DNA of 64,000 bases from Lacibacter cauensis (GTDB lineage: Bacteria; Bacteroidota; Bacteroidia; Chitinophagales; Chitinophagaceae), in NCBI RefSeq assembly GCF_007830055.1, contig NZ_VLLE01000002.1, positions 817,953 to 881,952 of the forward strand, given 5' to 3'. Position numbers and translations under genes: made by a program. The notes below the pieces were generated by a model. The model searched no databases and was not told the DNA's origin. It was given only the letters and a program-made list of their open reading frames with translations. This document shows positions 16,360 through 23,072 of this stretch, in pieces. Positions within the stretch are counted from its first letter, which is position 1, and every line of letters begins with the position of its first letter.

Positions 16360-17049
16360 ATGAAGCAAAACAAGAAAAACTGTGACCTGAAAAGCTGCAC
16401 CATGTGCATACAATGCCAACACGACTGGCTGCCTGCACTGGATGTTAACCGCAAAAGTTTTCATTTTAAAAAAGGAGAGCAATTATTTACCGAAGGCGAA
16501 GAAGTAAAAGGAATGTATTTCGTTTCGAAAGGACTTGTAAAAGTGCACAAGCGCTGGGGGAATGAGAAAGAATTGATTTTGCGTATTGCAAAAGACGGCG
16601 ATATCGTTGGGCATCGTGGCTTGGGCGATGATGCCTTCTATCCTGTATCCGGAACAGCTATGGAGCCAACCGATGTTTGTTATATTGATCTTCCATTCTT
16701 TAATAGTACGTTGCGCACCAATCCGGATTTTCAATACAACTTATTAATGTTTTTTGCAGCCGAATTAAAAGAGTCGGAGAAACGAATGCGTAACCTGGCA
16801 CATATGAATGTAAAGGGACGTATCGCCAATGCCTTGATTTACCTGCAAAACAAATTTGGCAAAGACAGTGACGGTTATATTAATCTTTCGATAAGCCGGC
16901 AGGATCTTGCATCGTACACCGGTACAACCTACGAGTCGCTCTTTCGGATTATGAATGAGCTGATGGAGGAAAAAGCGATTATAACTGATGGTAAGAAAAC
17001 AAAAGTGCTGAATGAAAAATTATTAGCGAAACACATGGCGCAGGAATAA
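16360..17049 (+). CDS. Crp/Fnr-family transcriptional regulator with N-terminal cysteine cluster
   Basis: From the ATG at 16360 the 229-residue protein starts with C8-x4-C13-x2-C16-x2-C19 (CDLKSCTMCIQC). A cyclic-nucleotide-binding-fold domain (FKKGEQLFTEGEEVKGMYFV), a long dimer helix and a winged helix follow; the recognition helix is near SRQDLASYTGTTYESLFRIM. E and R of the FNR-type ExxxR pattern are kept. The cysteines could bind an Fe-S cluster for O2 or NO sensing, as in FNR, although the spacing differs from E. coli FNR. Its place beside the nitrite/siroheme genes suggests control of nitrate assimilation. A TTACTTTG box at 16328-16335 could be its -7 element. Confidence 0.85.
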   Translation: MKQNKKNCDLKSCTMCIQCQHDWLPALDVNRKSFHFKKGEQLFTEGEEVKGMYFVSKGLVKVHKRWGNEKELILRIAKDGDIVGHRGLGDDAFYPVSGTAMEPTDVCYIDLPFFNSTLRTNPDFQYNLLMFFAAELKESEKRMRNLAHMNVKGRIANALIYLQNKFGKDSDGYINLSISRQDLASYTGTTYESLFRIMNELMEEKAIITDGKKTKVLNEKLLAKHMAQE

Positions 17050-17051
17050 AG

Positions 17052-17082
17052 AAAGCCGGTTCGTAAGAGCCGGCTTTTGTTT
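17052..17082. terminator. Bidirectional intrinsic terminator between the Crp/Fnr gene and uxuA
   Basis: AAAGCCGG (17052-17059) pairs with CCGGCTTT (17070-17077) around a ten-base loop, followed by TTTTGTTTTT on the plus strand. The converging genes end on both sides, so it can serve both. Confidence 0.8.
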
Positions 17083-18255
17083 TTATTGCTGATACAGCAT
17101 TTTAAATAAGGCATACTCAACACCCCGTAATTCTGCTAATCCTTTTAATCGGCCAATCGCCGAATAACCGGGATAGGTTTTCTTCTTCAGATCATCCAGC
17201 ATCTGATGCCCATGATCAGGTCGCATCGGTAATGAAATATTGCGGCGATGTTGTATCGAGAGTACTTCTTTAATTACTTCGTACATATCTGTATCGCCAG
17301 CCAGGTGATCGGCTTCAAAGAAATTCCCTTCTGCATCCCGCTTGGTATTACGCAGATGAAGAAAGTGTACATGGTCGCCAAAGCGTTTCAGCATAGCAGG
17401 CACATTGTTATCGGCCCTTGCACCAAACGAACCTGTACAAAAACAAAAACCATTCGCTGCTGAAGGCACAGCTTCCAGCAAATCGGCAGCATCTTGTTCT
17501 GTACTCATAATACGTGGCAGTCCCAATACAGGATAGGGAGGATCGTCTGGATGAATCGCCATCTTTAATCCACATTCTTCAGCAACAGGCACCACTTCTT
17601 TTAAAAAGTAAAACAGATGCTCTTTTAATTTAGCAGCATCAATACCCTGGTATTTTTCCAGCTCAGTTAACACCTGTTCAGGAGTAAATGCATCATCGCT
17701 TCCGGGCAATCCCAGCATCATATTATTGAATAAAAAAGTACGCTCCTCTTCACTCATTGCATCATAGCGTTCTTTTGCACGTACAATTTCGTTCACGTCA
17801 TATTCCGCATCAGCTTCCGGACGTTTTAATAAAAACAAATCGAACACCACATAATCAATACGATTGAAGTATAGTGCCGTACTGCCATCTTCTAATTGAT
17901 AATACACATTGGTACGCAGCCAGTCAAGCACCGGCATAAAATTGTAGGTTACCACTTTTAAACCACAGGCAGCTACGTTGCGTAAACTTGCTTTGTAGTT
18001 TTCTATATGGTAGAGATAATTACCAGACTGTCGTTTAATATCATCGCTTACAGGCAGACTTTCAATTACCGTCCAGGTCATGCCTGCATCTTCGATCATT
18101 TTTTTACGCAATAGAATTTCATCTGAAGTCCAGATATCTCCAACAGGAATATGATGAAGAGCTGTAACAACACCGGCACAGCCTGCCTGTCTTATATCTG
18201 CGAGGCTCACCGGATCGTTAGGTCCGTACCAGCGCATGGTTTGATGCATCAACAT
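17083..18255 (-). CDS. uxuA: Mannonate dehydratase UxuA
   Basis: UxuA dehydrates D-mannonate to 2-keto-3-deoxygluconate in the glucuronate branch of hexuronate breakdown. The 390-residue protein opens with MRWYGPNDPVSLADIRQAG and keeps the family metal-site region (MAIHPDDPPYPVLGLPRI, FCTGSFGARADNNVP, MRPDHGHQM). Its substrate would come from glucuronic acid freed from xylan by GH67/GH115 in the neighbouring cluster, after isomerisation (UxaC, not seen) and reduction. It is divergent from the LacI-family regulator gene, and a candidate operator overlaps its promoter. Confidence 0.96.
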   Translation of the reverse strand: MLMHQTMRWYGPNDPVSLADIRQAGCAGVVTALHHIPVGDIWTSDEILLRKKMIEDAGMTWTVIESLPVSDDIKRQSGNYLYHIENYKASLRNVAACGLKVVTYNFMPVLDWLRTNVYYQLEDGSTALYFNRIDYVVFDLFLLKRPEADAEYDVNEIVRAKERYDAMSEEERTFLFNNMMLGLPGSDDAFTPEQVLTELEKYQGIDAAKLKEHLFYFLKEVVPVAEECGLKMAIHPDDPPYPVLGLPRIMSTEQDAADLLEAVPSAANGFCFCTGSFGARADNNVPAMLKRFGDHVHFLHLRNTKRDAEGNFFEADHLAGDTDMYEVIKEVLSIQHRRNISLPMRPDHGHQMLDDLKKKTYPGYSAIGRLKGLAELRGVEYALFKMLYQQ

Positions 18256-18406
18256 AATTTCAATTTTAGTAAAGCTAGCTTACAAACAATAAACGGGCCG
18301 TGGTTTTCTTTGTTGTTGACAACCAGCGAAGTGGAGGGAACTAAGTTTGTCATTAAAATACCACCGAAAGCTGTTTGCAACAGAAACAAAACGCCTGCCT
18401 TTTTTG

Positions 18407-18436
18407 TAAAGATAAAGTCATTAGGTTTTATTGCAA
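18407..18436 (-). promoter_or_regulatory. Candidate uxuA promoter (Bacteroidota type)
   Basis: In minus-strand sense, TTG (18436-18434) and TATCTTTA (18414-18407) are 19 bp apart, matching the Bacteroidota -33 TTTG / -7 TAnnTTTG pattern with small deviations. The TTG lies inside the operator-like palindrome at 18432-18445, so repressor binding would block it. Confidence 0.5.
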
Positions 18437-18445
18437 TCGGTTGCA
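18432..18445. promoter_or_regulatory. LacI-type operator candidate 1 (TGCAATCGGTTGCA)
   Basis: The 14-bp palindrome TGCAA-TCGG-TTGCA is characteristic of LacI-family operators with a central CG. The reverse complement of site 2 differs at one base. It covers the -33 element of the likely uxuA promoter. Confidence 0.6.
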
Positions 18446-18646
18446 GAAAATTACAGGAAAATGGCTGCATTTTTAACCAATTGCAGGCCTAACAACCAAG
18501 GCAAACTATTATGTCCATTTCTTTTTGTCAGCATTGATTTTTTGCAAAACGAAAGCCCTCAAGAATGAAAAAGTAACAAATGCTAGTCAAAAAACAGCAG
18601 TAAATACAGTTTCCTTCAATCGCAACTACTGCACCACTCAAAAAAA

Positions 18647-18660
18647 TGCAACCGATTACA
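18647..18660. promoter_or_regulatory. LacI-type operator candidate 2 (TGCAACCGATTACA)
   Basis: The reverse complement is TGTAATCGGTTGCA, one base from site 1. It ends 20 bp upstream of TATCTTAG (18681-18688), a likely -7 element for the LacI-family gene. It is thus placed over the -33 zone, as site 1 is for uxuA. Confidence 0.6.
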
Positions 18661-18680
18661 TTTTTTGATTAAAAAACTAC

Positions 18681-18688
18681 TATCTTAG
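18681..18688 (+). promoter_or_regulatory. Candidate -7 element of the LacI-family regulator gene
   Basis: TATCTTAG matches the Bacteroidota TAnnTTTG pattern at all fixed positions but one. A TTTG at 18664-18667 is closer than the usual spacing, so the -33 element is uncertain. The implied 5' leader is about 260 bases. Confidence 0.35.
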
Positions 18689-18952
18689 GCTTTTAAACGA
18701 AGCTTGTTTTTATTTCATGCGTCACCATTCTACTTTCTTAAGCCCAGATTGCAGGTTTACCGACTTGTACAATTCAAATTGCAGAAGTGCTGTGCTCAAT
18801 GAAAGGACAGCTGAATTCCTATCCTTTTCTGAAAAAATCGTTTTTCAGTTTTTACCATATCGGCCTTCTAATCAGGCTGTATTTAATTCAAAACGAACCA
18901 TGCTACCCTGCACGATATATTTACTGCAGCAGAGAAACAAAGCAGAACTAAA

Positions 18953-19981
18953 ATGAAAGAAAAAAAAGAAGTTACCATTTATGATATTGCACAGTTGCTG
19001 GATCTTTCCACTGCAACAGTTAGCCGTGCATTACAGGATCATCCTGCAATTAATAAAAATACCAAGAAGAAAATACAGGATACTGCAAAAGAAATGGGTT
19101 ATCGCCATAACAATTTTGCAAGTAATCTCCGTAAACAGAAAACCAACACCATTGGTATTATTGTGCATGAACTGAACAGTAACTTTATTACTTCTGTTCT
19201 TGCAGGTATTGAAAAGATAAGCACCGAAGCCGGTTACGATTTAATTATCACACACTCATCTGAAAGTTATAAAAAAGAAGCAGCGAACGTTCTCAACTTA
19301 TTTCACAAACGTGTAGACGGTATTATTGCTTCACTATCGTTTGATACAAAAGGACTCGATCATTTTCAACCGTTCTTCGATAAAAACATTCCGGTTATTT
19401 TCTTCGATCGTGTGGAAGAAAATTCTGATAACGCCAAAGTGGTGATTGATAACTACAAAAACGGTTACCAGGCAACACAGCATTTAATTGAGCAAGGCAG
19501 CAAGCGCATTGTAATTGTTACAGCCAACCTTAACCGTAACGTATATGCTCAACGTTTCAAAGGATATAAAGATGCCCTGTTCGATAACAATATTGCATTT
19601 GATGAAAACCTTGTACTGATAAAAGACCTCAGTGAAAAATGCGGACGGGAAGCTGCCGAACAAATATTGGCAATGAACCCCATGCCCGATGCTGCATTTA
19701 TTACCAACGATTTCTCTGCTGCGGTTTGCATGCAAACGTTGAAGGAACATGGAATACGTATACCGGAAGAAATTGCCATTGTAGGTTTCAACAACGATGC
19801 CATCAGTAAAATTGTGGAACCGCAATTAACCACAATTAACTATCCCGGTATTGATATTGGTGAGATTGCTGCACGTAACCTTATTGCGCATTTGAAAGGC
19901 GATGTAAACATTACGCAAACCAATACCATTATTGTAAAATCAGATTTAATTGTCCGTAAATCATCCTTGCGTAAAGGATAA
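18953..19981 (+). CDS. LacI-family transcriptional regulator of the xylan/glucuronate locus
   Basis: The 342-residue protein has a LacI helix-turn-helix at the N-terminus (VTIYDIAQLLDLSTATVSRALQDH) with the hinge region after it. A periplasmic-binding-protein-like sensor domain (TIGIIVHELNSNFITSVLAG; VIFFDRVEENSDNAKVVIDN) completes it. It is divergent from uxuA and directly upstream of the GH67 gene. The two operator-like palindromes nearby suggest autoregulation and control of uxuA and the glycoside hydrolase genes. The effector is probably a xylan- or glucuronate-derived sugar or sugar acid, by context only. Confidence 0.93.
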   Translation: MKEKKEVTIYDIAQLLDLSTATVSRALQDHPAINKNTKKKIQDTAKEMGYRHNNFASNLRKQKTNTIGIIVHELNSNFITSVLAGIEKISTEAGYDLIITHSSESYKKEAANVLNLFHKRVDGIIASLSFDTKGLDHFQPFFDKNIPVIFFDRVEENSDNAKVVIDNYKNGYQATQHLIEQGSKRIVIVTANLNRNVYAQRFKGYKDALFDNNIAFDENLVLIKDLSEKCGREAAEQILAMNPMPDAAFITNDFSAAVCMQTLKEHGIRIPEEIAIVGFNNDAISKIVEPQLTTINYPGIDIGEIAARNLIAHLKGDVNITQTNTIIVKSDLIVRKSSLRKG

Positions 19982-20000
19982 TGTTGTAACGATTACTTAC

Positions 20001-22139
20001 ATGAAGAAATTAAACCTATTGCTGCTGTTTGTGCTTGCCTGCTTTTGTGTACAGGCAGAAAATGGCTACGACTTATGGTTGCGCTATCTACCTGTTAGTA
20101 ACCCGGTGTTGCTGCAGCAATACAAACAACAACTGGTATCGCCGGTAGTGCTTGGCTCCTCTTCTACTGTGTCTGTCATCCGTACAGAATTAGCATCAGC
20201 ATTGAAAGGATTAACAGGAAACGCATATACTGTATCTTCTTCCCTTACGTCAACAAATACATTGATTATCGGTAAAGCTGATGCATCAAAAATCCTGTCA
20301 CCACTTGTAACAAAAGAAGAACTAAAGCAACTTGGCGAAGAAGGGTTCATACTAAAAGCAAAGCCCGGTAAAACGATCATTACGGGCAATACTGATGTGG
20401 CTGTACTCTACGGCCTTTTTCATTACCTGCGGTTAATGCAAAGCAATCAGCCAATCACAAATCTCAATATTATTTCTGTACCGAAACTGAAGTTGCGGAT
20501 GCTGAATCATTGGGATAATATGAACCGTACAGTTGAGCGGGGCTATGCAGGTTTTTCGATCTGGGACTGGCATCGACTCCCCGGTTTTATCGATCAACGT
20601 TATATTGATTATGCAAGAGCCAATGCTTCCATTGGAATTAATGCTGTTACACTTACCAATGTAAATGCCAATGCACTTATTCTTACTCCTGCTTACCTGG
20701 AGAAAGTAAAAGCATTGGCAGATGTGTTTCGCCCCTACGGCATCAAAGTATTTTTAACGGCACGCTTCAGTGCACCGATAGAACTTGCACGGTTAAAAAC
20801 TGCGGATCCTTTGAATGAAGACGTAAAGGCATGGTGGAATAATAAAGCCAATGAAATCTATTCGTACATCCCCGACTTTGGTGGCTTTTTGGTAAAAGCA
20901 AACAGCGAAGGGCAACCGGGGCCGCAGGATTATAAGCGTACACATGCAGAAGGTGCCAATATGTTGGCCAATGCAGTTGCGCCACACAAAGGAATTGTCA
21001 TCTGGCGTGCATTTGTGTATGCTGCAGAAAATCCGGTTGACAGGCATAAGCAGGCTTATGATGATTTTGTTCCGCTCGATGGAAAGTTCAATGACAATGT
21101 GATGGTGCAGGTAAAGAACGGCGCTATTGATTTTATGCCCCGTGAACCGTTTCATCCGTTGTTTGGTGCCATGCCGAAAACGCCGTTGATGATGGAGTTT
21201 CAGGTAACACAGGAATATTTAGGACAGGCAACCAACTGGGTATTTCTTGCGCCGTTATTTAAAGAGGTGTTAGATGCAGATACATACGCCAAAGGCAAAA
21301 ACAGTACTGTAGCGAAAGTAATTGATGGCAGTTTAGACAATCATGCACTGAATGGTATGACCGGTGTTGCCAACATTGGCACCGATATCAACTGGTGTGG
21401 CCATCCAATGGCACAAGCGAATTGGTATGCACTTGGTCGTCTTGCATGGAATTATAATTTGAGCAGTGATGCAATTGCTGAAGAATGGTTGCGTATGACG
21501 TATAGTAACGATGCAGCATTTGTACAATCAACCAAACAGATCATGTTACGCAGCCGTGAAATTATGGTTGATTATATGAACCCCATTGGTCTGCACCATA
21601 TAATGGCAACAGGTCATCACTACGGCCCCGGCCCATGGGTAAGTAACCTCAATCGCCCTGAGTGGAATCCTGTTTACTATCATAAAGCTGACAGCATTGG
21701 TATTGGTTTCAACCGCACATCAACAGGAAGCAAAGCAATTGAACAATATTTTCCGGAAGTAAGAAAGCAATGGGAAAACATTGCAACATGCGATGAAAAA
21801 TACCTGCTGTGGTTTCATCATGCTTCGTGGAATCATACCATGAAAAGTGGCCGCAGTTTATGGAATGAATTATGCTATAAATACAATACAGGTGTAGATA
21901 GCGTGAAATGGATGCAGCGTGAATGGCAAAAGCAACAAACAAAAGTTGATGCGCAGCGCTTCAAAGAAGTAAGCATGTTACTGAATGTACAACTAGAAGA
22001 AGCAAAATGGTGGCGCAATGCATGCTTGTTATACTTCCAGACATTTTCGAAACAACCGATTCCATCGAATTACGAACAACCCGATAAAACATTAGACTAT
22101 TATAAAAGTTTACGTTTCCCGTTTGCACCGGGCAACTAA
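20001..22139 (+). CDS. aguA: Alpha-glucuronidase, GH67
   Basis: GH67 removes 4-O-methyl-glucuronic acid from the non-reducing-end xylose of short aldouronic acids. Translated from the ATG at 20001 the protein has a Sec signal (MKKLNLLLLFVLACFCVQAE) and is 712 residues, normal for the family. It contains MLNHWDNMNRTVERGYAG, the general-acid region VKANSEGQPGPQ, and NGAIDFMPREPFHPLFG with the conserved Asp/Glu residues. The signal suggests periplasmic action on imported oligosaccharides. An in-frame ATG at 19950 overlaps the regulator gene and was rejected because it would bury the signal peptide. Confidence 0.95.
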   Translation: MKKLNLLLLFVLACFCVQAENGYDLWLRYLPVSNPVLLQQYKQQLVSPVVLGSSSTVSVIRTELASALKGLTGNAYTVSSSLTSTNTLIIGKADASKILSPLVTKEELKQLGEEGFILKAKPGKTIITGNTDVAVLYGLFHYLRLMQSNQPITNLNIISVPKLKLRMLNHWDNMNRTVERGYAGFSIWDWHRLPGFIDQRYIDYARANASIGINAVTLTNVNANALILTPAYLEKVKALADVFRPYGIKVFLTARFSAPIELARLKTADPLNEDVKAWWNNKANEIYSYIPDFGGFLVKANSEGQPGPQDYKRTHAEGANMLANAVAPHKGIVIWRAFVYAAENPVDRHKQAYDDFVPLDGKFNDNVMVQVKNGAIDFMPREPFHPLFGAMPKTPLMMEFQVTQEYLGQATNWVFLAPLFKEVLDADTYAKGKNSTVAKVIDGSLDNHALNGMTGVANIGTDINWCGHPMAQANWYALGRLAWNYNLSSDAIAEEWLRMTYSNDAAFVQSTKQIMLRSREIMVDYMNPIGLHHIMATGHHYGPGPWVSNLNRPEWNPVYYHKADSIGIGFNRTSTGSKAIEQYFPEVRKQWENIATCDEKYLLWFHHASWNHTMKSGRSLWNELCYKYNTGVDSVKWMQREWQKQQTKVDAQRFKEVSMLLNVQLEEAKWWRNACLLYFQTFSKQPIPSNYEQPDKTLDYYKSLRFPFAPGN

Positions 22140-22140
22140 A

Positions 22141-22160
22141 CCCCTATCCCCTGAAGGGGG
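22141..22160 (+). repeat. Intergenic copy of the palindromic repeat (copy A)
   Basis: cccctatcccctgaaggggg begins one base after the GH67 stop codon. It is the inverted complement of copy B in the start of the SDR gene (18 of 19 bases can pair), and the same family as copy C in nirB. Confidence 0.75.
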
Positions 22161-22232
22161 ATAAGAACTGCATTGTTCTAATAGTCTGACTCAATGAATT
22201 AATATTATTGTTTAACAAAACAAATAAAATAA

Positions 22233-23003
22233 ATGAGTAATCAAAACACCCCTTCAGGGGATGGGGGCACAAAAACAGCAATTGTAACAGGTGGCGGATC
22301 AGGACTTGGTCTTGCAATTGCCAAAGCATTCACAGCAAATAATATTAAAACCATTATTGTTGGTCGTGATGAAGAAAAACTAAAAACAGCAGTTGCAGAA
22401 TTAGGTGAAAATGGTTTTTATAAAGTTTGTGATCTGAGTAATTTATCAACCATTCCTGCATTGATCGAAAATATTCTGGCGGAATTTGGCAAGATTGATA
22501 TACTGGTGAACAATGCAGGCATTAATCAAAAGAAAGTATTTGAAGAAGTAACCGATGAAGAATTTCAACGCATCATCACAACAAATGTAACGGCTGTGTT
22601 CAGCATCAGTCGTGAAGTGGTGAAAGATATGTTGAAACGGAATAGCGGTTGCATTATCAACATCAGTTCCATGGCGGCACAATATGGCTTGCCCAAAGTA
22701 ATTGCCTACAGTGCAAGTAAAACGGCCATAGATGGTATGACGAGAGCCATGGCCGTTGAACTTAGTCCAAACGGTATTCGTGTAAACGCTATTGCACCAG
22801 GTTTCATCTATAGTGCAATGACGGAAAAGGCATTGAACAGCGATCCTGAACGCAAAGCAAAAGTATTTAACCGTACACCCATGGGCTACATGGGTCAACC
22901 GGAAGATATTGGTGCGGCTGCGTTATACTTAGCAAGTGATGGCGCTAAGTATGTAACCGGTGTTGTACTGCCAGTTGATGGTGGTAACAGTATTGGTTTT
23001 TGA
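22233..23003 (+). CDS. SDR-family oxidoreductase, candidate fructuronate reductase or gluconate 5-dehydrogenase-like
   Basis: This classical short-chain dehydrogenase of 256 residues has TGGGSGLG (19-26) for NAD(P) binding, NNAGINQ, catalytic Y159-x3-K163 (YSASK) and a C-terminal GVVLPVDGGNSIGF. It lies between the two glucuronidase genes. Some bacteria, such as Bacillus, use an SDR as D-mannonate oxidoreductase; that would link glucuronate to UxuA here, as no other fructuronate reductase is seen. Residues 5-12 (NTPSGDGG) are encoded by a palindromic repeat that also occurs in nirB, giving the protein an extended N-terminus. Confidence 0.85.
   Translation: MSNQNTPSGDGGTKTAIVTGGGSGLGLAIAKAFTANNIKTIIVGRDEEKLKTAVAELGENGFYKVCDLSNLSTIPALIENILAEFGKIDILVNNAGINQKKVFEEVTDEEFQRIITTNVTAVFSISREVVKDMLKRNSGCIINISSMAAQYGLPKVIAYSASKTAIDGMTRAMAVELSPNGIRVNAIAPGFIYSAMTEKALNSDPERKAKVFNRTPMGYMGQPEDIGAAALYLASDGAKYVTGVVLPVDGGNSIGF
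22249..22267 (+). repeat. In-frame palindromic repeat at the start of the SDR gene (copy B)
   Basis: ccccttcaggggatggggg starts 16 bases after the first base of the ATG and encodes, with flanking bases, T-P-S-G-D-G-G. Same orientation and frame as copy C in nirB relative to coding sense. With copy A it could form a 19-bp stem whose loop contains the start codon at 22233. Confidence 0.75.
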
Positions 23004-23072
23004 TTGATTGAACGAACGATTTAAACAAACCTGTGCTGCATGCAGTGAGCAGCACAGGTTGATTCTTGTATT

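Larger units (their letters stand above)
18256..18952. promoter_or_regulatory. 697-bp divergent regulatory region between uxuA and the LacI-family regulator
   Basis: No supported gene lies here. The region holds two operator-like palindromes (18432-18445 and 18647-18660), a likely uxuA promoter, and a likely regulator promoter. A 79-codon frame at 18717-18956 shows no recognisable features, overlaps the regulator start and is not supported; that part is probably a long 5' leader. Confidence 0.65.

Noticed and set aside
18717-18956. 79-codon open frame upstream of the LacI-family gene
   Set aside because: It overlaps the regulator start, has no recognisable domain or signal, and lies in a likely leader region.
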